A DNA stretch of 7,672 bases from an uncultured Peptococcaceae bacterium (GTDB taxonomy: Bacteria > Bacillota > Peptococcia > Peptococcales > Peptococcaceae). The notes beneath the pieces were generated by a model. The model ran no database searches. It had not been told where the DNA came from and saw only the letters and a program-made list of their open reading frames with translations. Location: NCBI GenBank assembly GCA_958451915.1, contig CAUDRX010000106.1, forward strand, positions 1 through 7,672. The letters run 5' to 3'. Positions 1 to 6,378 of this stretch are shown piece after piece. Each line of letters opens with the position of its first letter. Positions within the stretch are counted from its first letter, which is position 1. Position numbers and translations under genes: made by a program.

Positions 1-996
1 AAATTCCTGGCTCCAGAAGGCGAGCAAGACTGGCTTTTCAGAGCCGAGAACACGGGTATTGAAGTCCTTGAGCTCTTCGATATAGCGCTCTGCAGCAGTT
101 GCTGCGATAGCACCATCTGCGCAGGAAGTGACGACCTGACGGAGATATTTTTCGCGAACATCGCCGACTGCATAAACACCTTCAAGGTTGGTTTCCATAC
201 GATCATTGGTTGGAATATAGCCACGGCCATCAAATTCCAGGCCAGTATCAGTCAGGCCCTTGGTTTCTGGTACCTGCCCAACAAAGAAGAAGACGCCTTC
301 GCAAGGAATGTCAGTGAGTTCCCCGGTCTTGGAATTCTTGACCTGCAGACCGGTGACTTCATCTTCACCGAGGATAGCTGCTGGGGAAGAGTTCCAGACG
401 AATTTGAGTTTAGGATGAGCGAAGGCCTTTTCTGCAGCCACTTTGTTGCAGTCAAGAACACCTTCATCATGCAGAACGATGATGGTCACTTCGCTGGCGA
501 ACTTAGCAATGAACATACTTTCTTCGATCGCCTGGTCGCCGCTGCCGATAACACATACACGCTGATCCTGGAAGAATTCAGCATCGCAGGTCGCGCAATA
601 AGCGACACCCATGCCAGCAAGTTCTTTTTCACCAGGGATGCCGAGGATACGTGCGCTCGTACCAGTCGCAAGAATGACAGCTGGTGCGGTGTAGGTATTT
701 TTACGAGTCTTGATGGTCTTGGTCTCGCCCTCAAGAATCACTTCTTTTGGGGTTTCCTTAACGATGGTGCAGCCAAATTTTTCAGCATGCTGACGCATCG
801 TATCGGTCAGTTCAGGACCAGTCGTAGACAGAAATCCTGGATAGTTAACAATTTCACGGGTCGTTTCAGCACGGCCGCCGATGGTCCCTTTTTCAATGAT
901 AAGGGTGTTCAGACGTGCACGACCGCCATAGATACCTGCTGCAAGGCCAGCAGGGCCACCGCCTAAAATGATCAGATCGTAATTCATTTCACTCAT
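1..996 (-). CDS. trxB: Thioredoxin reductase-like flavoprotein with C-terminal thioredoxin-like extension (partial, 3' end off window)
   Basis: This is a cytoplasmic FAD disulfide reductase of the low-molecular-weight TrxR family, predicted to reduce thioredoxin or a similar partner. The 332 codons seen are open to the window edge. The FAD-binding GGGPAG lies at residues 12-17 and the redox pair C134-A-T-C137 is intact. A second dinucleotide fold GSGDQA spans 151-156, and the C-terminal FAD motif VYAVGDV spans 274-280. The usual HRRxxxR NADPH motif after that fold is absent; residues 174-186 read VLHDEGVLDCNKV instead. The family normally ends near residue 310. Here the frame continues into a stretch (311-332, with KPVLLAFWS at 321-329) resembling the start of a thioredoxin domain. 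The ATG at 996 is preceded by GGAGG at 9 nt. The reductase assignment is firm; the electron donor and the extension's function are inferred. Confidence 0.88.
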   Translation of the reverse strand, partial: MSEMNYDLIILGGGPAGLAAGIYGGRARLNTLIIEKGTIGGRAETTREIVNYPGFLSTTGPELTDTMRQHAEKFGCTIVKETPKEVILEGETKTIKTRKNTYTAPAVILATGTSARILGIPGEKELAGMGVAYCATCDAEFFQDQRVCVIGSGDQAIEESMFIAKFASEVTIIVLHDEGVLDCNKVAAEKAFAHPKLKFVWNSSPAAILGEDEVTGLQVKNSKTGELTDIPCEGVFFFVGQVPETKGLTDTGLEFDGRGYIPTNDRMETNLEGVYAVGDVREKYLRQVVTSCADGAIAATAAERYIEELKDFNTRVLGSEKPVLLAFWSQEF

Positions 997-1012
997 TATT
1001 ATTAGCCTCCAA

Positions 1013-1039
1013 AAAATTGTTTTTCCAAAAGACAATTTT
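1013..1039. repeat. 8-bp inverted repeat in the trxB leader
   Basis: AAAATTGT (1013-1020) and ACAATTTT (1032-1039) are perfect complements separated by 11 nt. They lie between the predicted -10 and the Shine-Dalgarno of trxB. It may be an operator or a leader hairpin; the AT-rich composition makes chance plausible. Confidence 0.5.
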
Positions 1040-1048
1040 ATTGTAGCA
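1040..1048 (-). promoter_or_regulatory. Candidate extended -10 promoter for trxB
   Basis: On the minus strand TGC precedes TACAAT (5/6 match to TATAAT), giving an extended -10 element. The predicted transcription start is near 1033, about 37 nt before the trxB ATG. No good -35 hexamer sits 16-18 bp upstream, which is tolerable for extended -10 promoters. It lies downstream of the intrinsic terminator at 1131-1184, so trxB needs its own promoter around here. Confidence 0.45.
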
Positions 1049-1130
1049 ATATAGGATATTTACGAGTAGCCATTTTCTGACCACAAAAGAAAAATTCCTG
1101 GAAAACAACTTCTTTTTGTCACGGTCTCAT

Positions 1131-1184
1131 AAAAAAACGGCCTGTGACAGCACGCGTCATTTTCACACGTTCCGCCACAGGCCG
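1131..1184 (-). terminator. Rho-independent terminator after the FeoA-like gene
   Basis: In the minus-strand transcript a perfect 9-bp stem CGGCCTGTG/CACAGGCCG (1176-1184 with 1138-1146) is followed immediately by seven U residues (1137-1131). The 29-nt loop can form a further 5-bp inner stem. It is the first convincing terminator downstream of the valS T-box, so it probably ends the valS-tat-PRC-feoA transcript and insulates trxB. Confidence 0.88.
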
Positions 1185-1206
1185 GTTCAACATCTATCTT
1201 TCAGCG

Positions 1207-1422
1207 TCAGATCGTTTGAACAACGATCTGGCGCAACATATCGCGTTCGATCTCAATCTGAGAATAGCCAAACTGCACAATGCTCTGCAATGCTTTTTTG
1301 AGAACAACCACGCTCATTCCCTGATAAGCCCCCGTCGCATGAGACACCTTCTCGTCATTGATCGCAACGATCTCGTAAAGCTGTCCTTCCTGTGCTTCAT
1401 CCAATCTGAATCGGTCACTCAT
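1207..1422 (-). CDS. Small FeoA-like (SH3-fold) protein
   Basis: This encodes 71 residues, the usual size of a stand-alone FeoA domain. The pattern fits that family: an N-terminal LDEAQEGQLYEIVAI (residues 7-21), a GAYQGMSVVVLKKA segment (31-44) in place of the conserved lGl-pG--v-v, and a final LRQIVV strand (63-68). FeoA proteins assist the FeoB ferrous-iron transporter, but no feoB is visible, so a role in iron uptake is not supported by context. The ATG at 1422 is chosen over an in-frame upstream start at 1464. It follows a purine-rich AGGAAG at 8 nt and overlaps the end of the PRC-barrel gene by 8 nt (ATGAGTGA), the usual geometry of translational coupling; the longer form would overlap by 50 nt. 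The fold call is moderately confident and the function unknown. Confidence 0.68.
   Translation of the reverse strand: MSDRFRLDEAQEGQLYEIVAINDEKVSHATGAYQGMSVVVLKKALQSIVQFGYSQIEIERDMLRQIVVQTI
1208..1230. repeat. Perfect 9-bp inverted repeat at the 3' end of the FeoA-like gene
   Basis: CAGATCGTT (1208-1216) and AACGATCTG (1222-1230) are exact reverse complements around a 5-nt loop. The repeat covers the last coding codons and most of the stop codon of the FeoA-like gene. No U-run follows in the transcript, so it is not itself an intrinsic terminator; the true terminator lies 23 nt further on. Confidence 0.75.
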
Positions 1423-2335
1423 GCTCTTCTCTTCCTTCCTGCGTCTTGATCGAGACTGCAACACGATAAAGCTCAGCCAGTTTATCCGATTCTATCACAC
1501 GACGTACCACGTTCTCATCGATGGCATACCCTGGCAAGATGATCAATTCGCCCTCTCTGTCATAGATCGGTGAAGAGACCGTGAAACCATCAAGATCACG
1601 AAGCACACTGATGATCTCAGATTGCATGTTTGCATACTTAGAAGATTTCGACTGCTCAGAGATATTATCGATCACATTACGGATCTCCTTGCCGACACGC
1701 TCGGTAAAGCGATTGATATCGCGGTTAAGCTCTTCTGTATCAATCTGCTTGACACGTTCACCAACCTTCTGTCCCGCTTCGGAAAGCGTTGCGCCGACTC
1801 GACGGATCAAACCACGCATCATCTCTTCCATATCTTCGCTATTCTCAGAGGCGTTCTGTGCACGCTGATAACCGCTCTTGTGCATATTCTCTTCCGCCAC
1901 ATTAAGAATGACGGCACCGCTCCCGAGTTTTCCGACATCAGAAACTGCAACACCATAACTGCCGGTCTGTCCAGAGACGATCAATTCAGTCACATGCCCA
2001 TCAGCGCGTGTCCAGGCACAATCTCTGATCTTTCCGAGGAGCTTGCCGGAAGCATCCAGACAAGACAACCCCAGCACACTCTTGACATCGCCTGGAAGAT
2101 ACGCCTGACTGCCTGAGATCACTACGACCTGCTGATCAACATCTGTTACCAGCGACAGATCGCAAAATGCAAGACGCGCCTTTTCTTCATCCTCCATGCG
2201 GTAAGCGAATGCGACCACGCGAAGTGGTGACGTCGCCATCAGCATGCCTGTGATGCGGCCCACAAGATCTCCATTATCAAGGTTCAATACATCTTTGTCC
2301 ATAAAATCGGATGCATAAAGCACCGTATTCAACAT
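1415..2335 (-). CDS. PRC-barrel domain protein with amphipathic helical region, function unknown
   Basis: The product is 306 residues, predicted soluble and without a signal peptide or membrane span. Residues about 6-75 (DKDVLNLDNGDLVGRITGML core) and about 84-148 (LGLSCLDASGKLLGKIRDCAW core) look like two tandem PRC-barrel beta domains, found in proteins ranging from photosynthetic reaction centre H to RimM. Residues about 165-235 are a charged amphipathic helical stretch. Residues about 240-298 form a compact alpha/beta tail with VSSPIYDREGELIILPG at 253-269. The role is unknown; its position directly after tatC suggests envelope or protein-export work, but this is only inference. The ATG at 2335 is chosen over a GTG at 2344 because GAGGTGAT lies 8 nt from GAGG to the ATG. 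The gene starts 5 bp after the tatC stop and overlaps the FeoA-like gene by 8 nt. Confidence 0.8.
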   Translation of the reverse strand: MLNTVLYASDFMDKDVLNLDNGDLVGRITGMLMATSPLRVVAFAYRMEDEEKARLAFCDLSLVTDVDQQVVVISGSQAYLPGDVKSVLGLSCLDASGKLLGKIRDCAWTRADGHVTELIVSGQTGSYGVAVSDVGKLGSGAVILNVAEENMHKSGYQRAQNASENSEDMEEMMRGLIRRVGATLSEAGQKVGERVKQIDTEELNRDINRFTERVGKEIRNVIDNISEQSKSSKYANMQSEIISVLRDLDGFTVSSPIYDREGELIILPGYAIDENVVRRVIESDKLAELYRVAVSIKTQEGREEHE

Positions 2336-2339
2336 ATCA

Positions 2340-2348
2340 ATCACCTCT
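2340..2348 (-). promoter_or_regulatory. Ribosome binding site deciding the PRC-barrel gene start
   Basis: AGAGGTGAT is an almost perfect anti-16S match and is well spaced from the ATG at 2335. It contains the alternative GTG (2344-2342) and the tatC stop codon (2343-2341), so the GTG is better read as part of the Shine-Dalgarno. The overlap implies that ribosomes finishing tatC unmask or reuse this site. Confidence 0.75.
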
Positions 2349-3093
2349 CTGATTCGTCTTCACGCTGCAATCTCTTCATACGTGCCCGGAAGACTCGACG
2401 CGAGATAAGAATACTGATCTCAAACAATACATACATCGGCACTGCCAAAAGCACCTGACTGACAACATCCGGCGGGCTGAATACGCCTGCAGCAACCACA
2501 ATCAACAATATCACCCAACGGCGATATCTCACCAGCATTTCGGGAGTGACAAGCCCCATCTTGGTCAAAAAGAACACCAGCAGCGGGATCTCAAACACGA
2601 TCCCAAACGGGATCAGGAATTTCCAGACAAAACTGAGATAATTCGCGACGGTAATAAATGGATCGAACTCGCCGCTGAAATCAAACAAAAGGACACGCAG
2701 CGAAAACTTCAATACAACAAAATATGCAAAAGCGATCCCGGCCAGGAACAGTACAAACAACCAAAACAGGACCGTCAAAAAAGCACGCTTTTCATTGCGG
2801 TACAAACCTGGAAGGATAAACTTGAGCACCTGCCAGAGCACGATCGGACTGGCACAGATGACCCCTGCAAGGATAGAGATCTTCATATAAGCCATGAACG
2901 CTTCGGCAACGCTCGTAAACTTCAACTCAATCCCATATTCTTTCACCGGAGCGATGACCATATCCATGATCGGCTCACGCAGGAAAGCATAGCAGAGTAC
3001 CGAAGCAGCAAGGACAGCGATGATAGAAACGAGGAAAACGCCGCGCAACGCTTTCAGATGCTCTGAGAGCGGCTGTTCACGCTGGTCTGACAT
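2341..3093 (-). CDS. tatC: Sec-independent protein translocase subunit TatC
   Basis: TatC is the multi-spanning receptor of the twin-arginine translocase. It recognises RR signal peptides and recruits TatA to move folded proteins across the cytoplasmic membrane. The 250 residues match family length, with six predicted membrane segments. Visible signatures are SEHLKALR near the N-terminus (residues 10-17), SVAEAFMAYMK (61-71), LPGLYRNEKR (94-103) including the conserved glutamate at 101, FGIVFEIP (163-170) with E168, and FSPPDVVSQVLLAVPM (205-220) with D209. Together these are diagnostic. The ATG at 3093 has AGGAG at 7 nt. An in-frame GTG at 3114 would overlap the upstream stop and has no comparable Shine-Dalgarno. 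The gene follows the TatB-like gene by 17 bp and has the expected partners upstream. Confidence 0.97.
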   Translation of the reverse strand: MSDQREQPLSEHLKALRGVFLVSIIAVLAASVLCYAFLREPIMDMVIAPVKEYGIELKFTSVAEAFMAYMKISILAGVICASPIVLWQVLKFILPGLYRNEKRAFLTVLFWLFVLFLAGIAFAYFVVLKFSLRVLLFDFSGEFDPFITVANYLSFVWKFLIPFGIVFEIPLLVFFLTKMGLVTPEMLVRYRRWVILLIVVAAGVFSPPDVVSQVLLAVPMYVLFEISILISRRVFRARMKRLQREDESER

Positions 3094-3100
3094 ATCCTTT

Positions 3101-3105
3101 CTCCT
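3101..3105 (-). promoter_or_regulatory. Ribosome binding site deciding the tatC start
   Basis: AGGAG ends 7 nt before the ATG at 3093 and lies in the short spacer after the TatB-like stop codon. This supports the 250-residue TatC rather than the form extended to the GTG at 3114. Confidence 0.7.
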
Positions 3106-3110
3106 TTCTC

Positions 3111-3413
3111 TCACTTACTGTCTGTGTCTTTTTCGTCAAGCTTGATCTCTTTTCTGAGATCTAACAATTCATTTTTGAACGCAGCCTCTTTTTCCTTTGC
3201 CTGTTTCGAAAAGGCTTCGACCTCTGAGATGCCAGCCTCTTTCTTGATGGCATCGACTTCTTCTTTTAGATCCAAATTGGTATTGTTCAAGGCTTTTTTA
3301 AAACTGTTCACGGTTTTGCCAAGAGCCCGTCCTGCTTCTGGCAGCTTATCCGGCCCCAGCACCAGAAATGCAACCAGGATGATAACGATGATCTCTCCGA
3401 AACTCAATCCCAT
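3111..3413 (-). CDS. tatB: Twin-arginine translocase TatA/TatB family subunit, TatB-like
   Basis: This 100-residue single-span Tat subunit has a short N-out segment with a glutamate at 7, a hydrophobic helix at about 8-19, and the hinge LGPDKLPEAGR (19-29). An amphipathic helix follows, then a long charged coiled-coil-prone tail to residue 100. The LGP hinge and long tail resemble TatB, which with TatC forms the signal-peptide receptor. The neighbouring smaller protein has the FG hinge of TatA. TatA and TatB are hard to separate by sequence in Firmicutes, where many genomes have only TatA and TatC, so membership is certain but the subtype is not. The start is the ATG at 3413 with GAAGGG at 7 nt. 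The gene begins 15 bp after the tatA stop and is followed by tatC. Confidence 0.85.
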   Translation of the reverse strand: MGLSFGEIIVIILVAFLVLGPDKLPEAGRALGKTVNSFKKALNNTNLDLKEEVDAIKKEAGISEVEAFSKQAKEKEAAFKNELLDLRKEIKLDEKDTDSK

Positions 3414-3428
3414 GCTATCGCCCTTCTC

Positions 3429-3623
3429 TTACTTCTTTTCTTCATCAGCGGCTTCTTTATCGGAAGGTTCAGCCGGTTTTTCATCGTCTTTATGCAGCTC
3501 TTCTTTGAACTCACGCACCGATTTGCCAGCAGATTTACCCAGACCAGCGAGTCTGGAGGAACCAAAGAGAACCACAACAACCACAAGGATGATGAGGATT
3601 TCACCCATACTAAGTCCAAACAT
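3429..3623 (-). CDS. tatA: Sec-independent protein translocase subunit TatA
   Basis: TatA is the pore-forming or membrane-thinning subunit that oligomerises at the TatBC receptor. The 64-residue product begins with MFGLSMGEIL, has a very valine-rich membrane helix at about 8-20, the diagnostic FG pair at 20-21, and an amphipathic helix LAGLGKSAGKSVREFKEEL (25-43). A short acidic/lysine tail completes it. Length and order match TatA/E proteins. The start is the ATG at 3623 with GAGGTG close upstream. It lies 40 bp after the valS stop, with no terminator between them, which places the tat genes behind the valS leader. An internal promoter was looked for and not convincingly found. Confidence 0.93.
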   Translation of the reverse strand: MFGLSMGEILIILVVVVVLFGSSRLAGLGKSAGKSVREFKEELHKDDEKPAEPSDKEAADEEKK

Positions 3624-3663
3624 GTAAACACCTCACTTCAATCTAATATCCGCATGTTTAAGT

Positions 3664-6330
3664 TCAACGATCCAGGTTCGCCAGAAAATCACGACGTTTT
3701 TGAACGGTTTCGAGATCTAATCTATAGTTAGAAACTTTCTCCTTCTCTGCTTCAACAACAGCCGCAGGTGCTTTTTTCACGAAACCTTCGTTCGCAAGTT
3801 TCTTTTCAGCACGCTGTACTTCACCGTTCAGACGAGCGATCTCTTTATCAAGGCGCGTCAGCTCATCGCCGATATCCAGCACACCCTTCAGCGGCAAAAC
3901 GACTTCTGCACCATGAACAACGGTGCTGACCGACTGTTTTTCAGCAGCTGCAACATCATCCAGCAGCGCAATCTCTTCTGCATAGGCCAATGTCTTCAGC
4001 TGCACATCATAATTCTCGATGACGGTCTTTTGCATTTCATCATGACAATGGATCTGCAGTGCGGATTTTTTACCAGTCGGAATTCCCATGTCATGGCGCA
4101 TAGAACGGATGCCTTTTACAAGATCCATAAAGAACTCGATCGCCTCATAGGCGCTCTGATAACGGATATTCCCGGTATTTTCAGGCCATTTCGCGATGAT
4201 GATCGACTGACCTTCATGTGGCAGATGCTGCCAGATTTCTTCGGTGATAAAAGGCATGATCGGATGCAGGAGCACGCAAGTCTCTCTCAGCACCCAGGCT
4301 GCAACAGCCTGCGCCTGTTCCTTACTCTCTTCACTGATGCGGCCATAAAGACGTGGTTTAACAAGTTCGATATACCAGTCACAAAATTCATTCCAGATAA
4401 AATCGCGGATGGTCTTTGCTGCCTCGCCGTAGTCGTAGTTTTCAAGCTCCGCGCCCATCTTTTCGGCAACTTCATAGAAACGGGTAATGATCCACTGGTC
4501 AATGGCATCATCACTGGCAGGTGGCAGCGCCTCCAACGTGCCTGAGAAGCCTTCCAGGTTCATGAGCACAAAACGTGCAGCATTCCAAAGTTTATTTGTA
4601 AAATTACGGGAAGCCTCGATCTTCTCTGAACGATAACGCACATCATTACCCGGGGTCACCCCTGTGATCAATGTCATGCGCAGCGCATCGGCACCATATT
4701 TTTCAATCTCCTCCAACGGATCGATACCATTGCCTTTAGACTTGCTCATCTTTTGCCCATGTTGGTCGAGTACAAGCCCATGGATCAAAACATCCTTAAA
4801 CGGACGCTGATCTGTCATCTTAAAAGCATCGAAGATCATACGGGCGACCCAGAAAAAGATAATGTCACGACCGGTAACGAGCACATCCGTTGGATAGAAA
4901 CGCTTCAGATCTTCCGCATCAAGATCTGGCCAGCCCATTACTTCAAATGGCCAGAGACCAGAACTAAACCAGGTGTCGAGTACGTCTGGGTCCTGTTCAA
5001 GATGTGCAGAGCCACACTTAGGGCAGACGGTCGGATCTTCCCGTGTGCAAATGATCTCACCACAATCCTGGCAATACCAGACTGGGATGCGGTGGCCCCA
5101 CCACAGCTGACGGGAAATGCACCAGTCACGGATGTTTTCCAGCCAGCCTGTATAAATCTTCTCGAAACGATCTGGTACAAAACGGATGTCTCCATTCTTA
5201 ACGGCTTCAAGCGCTGGTTTAGCCAATGGCTCCATGCGAACGAACCACTGCTTGCTGACACGTGGTTCAATGGCCGTGTGGCAGCGATAGCAATGACCGA
5301 CAGCATTGGTGTAATCTTCTTCATGATCAAAGTATTCGGTCCCCTTGAGGTCCTCGATGACCTGTCTGCGGCATTCGAAACGATCCATGCCATTGTACTT
5401 GCCAGCATTCTCATTCATCTTACCATACTGGTCAATGACAACAACATGGGGCAGATCATGGCGCTGGCCCATCTCAAAGTCGTTGACATCATGGGAAGGG
5501 GTGATCTTCACGCAACCCGTACCAAACTCACGTTCAACGTACTCATCGGCAATGACAGGGATCGGCTTGTTCACGATCGGCAGGATCACATTCTTTCCGA
5601 TAAAGTCTTTGAAACGTTCATCTTCAGGATGTACAGCAACTGCGGTATCGCCAAACATCGTCTCTGGACGGGTCGTAGCGATCGTCAGTTTACCACTGCC
5701 ATCCTCAAGCGGATAGTTCAGATAATAGAGCTTGCCCTGGTTTTCTTCATGTTCAACTTCGATATCAGAAATTGTAGTCTGGCAATGTGGACACCAGTTC
5801 ACAATATAATTGCCCTGGTAGATCAATCCTTGCTCATAAAGCGAAACAAAGGCTTCGCGTACTGCTTTGCTGCAGCCTTCGTCCATGGTAAAACGTTCAC
5901 GTTCCCAGTCGCAGGATGCCCCCAGTTTGCGGATCTGCCTGGTGATGGTGTCACCATACTGTTTCTTCCAGGCCCAGCAATGGTCGATGAATGCTTCACG
6001 TCCGATAGCCTCACGCTCGATCCCCTGATCACGCAGCATGTTCTCAACCTTTGCCTGAGTCGCGATGCCAGCATGGTCCGTCCCAGGCACCCAAAGAGTG
6101 TTAAAACCTTTTAAGCGTTTGTAGCGGACCAGGATGTCCTGCATGGTCTCATCCATCGCATGCCCCATATGGAGCTTACCAGTAACGTTTGGTGGTGGGA
6201 TAACGATAGAGAACGATGGTTTCGTATCATCATCAGTCGGTGCAAATAATTGATTGGTTTCCCAGAATTCATACCAACGGTTCTCAACCTTGGATGAATC
6301 ATAGTTTTTTTCTAAGTTTTCGATAGACAT
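3664..6330 (-). CDS. valS: Valyl-tRNA synthetase
   Basis: This cytoplasmic class I aminoacyl-tRNA synthetase attaches valine to tRNA-Val and hydrolyses misacylated Thr-tRNA-Val. It is 888 residues, typical for bacterial ValRS. Motifs in order: PPPNVTGKLHMGH with HMGH at 54-57; CPHC at 180-183; the CP1 editing motif TTRPETMFGD at 219-228; further Cys pairs at 347-350, 420-423 and 436-439, suggesting zinc ribbons; WCISRQLWWGHRIP at about 403-416; KMSKS at 527-531; then the anticodon-binding helical domain. A C-terminal coiled coil (about 815-885, with repeated K/E heptads) contacts tRNA. The ATG at 6330 has GGAGG at 8 nt; an in-frame TTG at 6348 lies within the region just before that Shine-Dalgarno and is less likely. 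Its expression is controlled by the T-box leader directly upstream. Confidence 0.98.
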   Translation of the reverse strand: MSIENLEKNYDSSKVENRWYEFWETNQLFAPTDDDTKPSFSIVIPPPNVTGKLHMGHAMDETMQDILVRYKRLKGFNTLWVPGTDHAGIATQAKVENMLRDQGIEREAIGREAFIDHCWAWKKQYGDTITRQIRKLGASCDWERERFTMDEGCSKAVREAFVSLYEQGLIYQGNYIVNWCPHCQTTISDIEVEHEENQGKLYYLNYPLEDGSGKLTIATTRPETMFGDTAVAVHPEDERFKDFIGKNVILPIVNKPIPVIADEYVEREFGTGCVKITPSHDVNDFEMGQRHDLPHVVVIDQYGKMNENAGKYNGMDRFECRRQVIEDLKGTEYFDHEEDYTNAVGHCYRCHTAIEPRVSKQWFVRMEPLAKPALEAVKNGDIRFVPDRFEKIYTGWLENIRDWCISRQLWWGHRIPVWYCQDCGEIICTREDPTVCPKCGSAHLEQDPDVLDTWFSSGLWPFEVMGWPDLDAEDLKRFYPTDVLVTGRDIIFFWVARMIFDAFKMTDQRPFKDVLIHGLVLDQHGQKMSKSKGNGIDPLEEIEKYGADALRMTLITGVTPGNDVRYRSEKIEASRNFTNKLWNAARFVLMNLEGFSGTLEALPPASDDAIDQWIITRFYEVAEKMGAELENYDYGEAAKTIRDFIWNEFCDWYIELVKPRLYGRISEESKEQAQAVAAWVLRETCVLLHPIMPFITEEIWQHLPHEGQSIIIAKWPENTGNIRYQSAYEAIEFFMDLVKGIRSMRHDMGIPTGKKSALQIHCHDEMQKTVIENYDVQLKTLAYAEEIALLDDVAAAEKQSVSTVVHGAEVVLPLKGVLDIGDELTRLDKEIARLNGEVQRAEKKLANEGFVKKAPAAVVEAEKEKVSNYRLDLETVQKRRDFLANLDR

Positions 6331-6336
6331 GTGATT

Positions 6337-6343
6337 CTCCTCC
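6337..6343 (-). promoter_or_regulatory. Ribosome binding site deciding the valS start
   Basis: GGAGGAG lies between the leader terminator and the ATG at 6330 with optimal spacing. It excludes the upstream TTG at 6348 as the main start, because that codon would precede this Shine-Dalgarno. Confidence 0.8.
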
Positions 6344-6350
6344 AACAAAA

Positions 6351-6378
6351 TAAAAAAGCCGCCCCATAAAAGGGCGAC
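6351..6378 (-). terminator. Regulated terminator hairpin of the valS T-box leader
   Basis: In the transcript GTCGCCC (6378-6372) pairs with GGGCGGC (6364-6358), one pair being G-U, around a 7-nt loop; six U residues follow. It sits a few nucleotides after the T-box motif, where the alternative antiterminator forms when uncharged tRNA-Val binds. Confidence 0.9.

Noticed and set aside
415..966. Plus-strand open frame of 183 codons antisense to trxB
   Set aside because: The minus strand carries every TrxR motif in the right order through this stretch, and the plus-strand product resembles nothing.
1013..1039. Rex or PerR operator in front of trxB
   Set aside because: The TTGT and ACAA half-sites are 11 nt apart rather than 10 and lack the inner symmetric bases of Rex; no TTATAAT-type PerR box. 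Kept only as an unassigned inverted repeat.
1116..1301. Small plus-strand frame over the terminator region
   Set aside because: It spans the terminator stem and the 3' end of the FeoA-like gene; no start signal and no recognisable protein.
1423..1464. N-terminal extension of the FeoA-like protein to an upstream start
   Set aside because: The extension is an arginine/lysine-rich translation of the Shine-Dalgarno region and of the end of the PRC-barrel gene; the internal ATG has proper spacing and family-typical length.
3640..3667. Possible internal promoter for tatA (TTGAAC, 16 bp, TAGATT)
   Set aside because: Each hexamer matches only 4 of 6 and initiation would fall on the tatA Shine-Dalgarno, leaving almost no leader. 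Too weak to call.
4753..6114. Plus-strand open frame of 453 codons antisense to valS, with a 158-codon frame in another register
   Set aside because: It lies wholly inside the conserved valS gene; its translation shows no domain, no Shine-Dalgarno of note, and scattered Cys/Trp/His typical of antisense shadow. The valS motifs explain the sequence.
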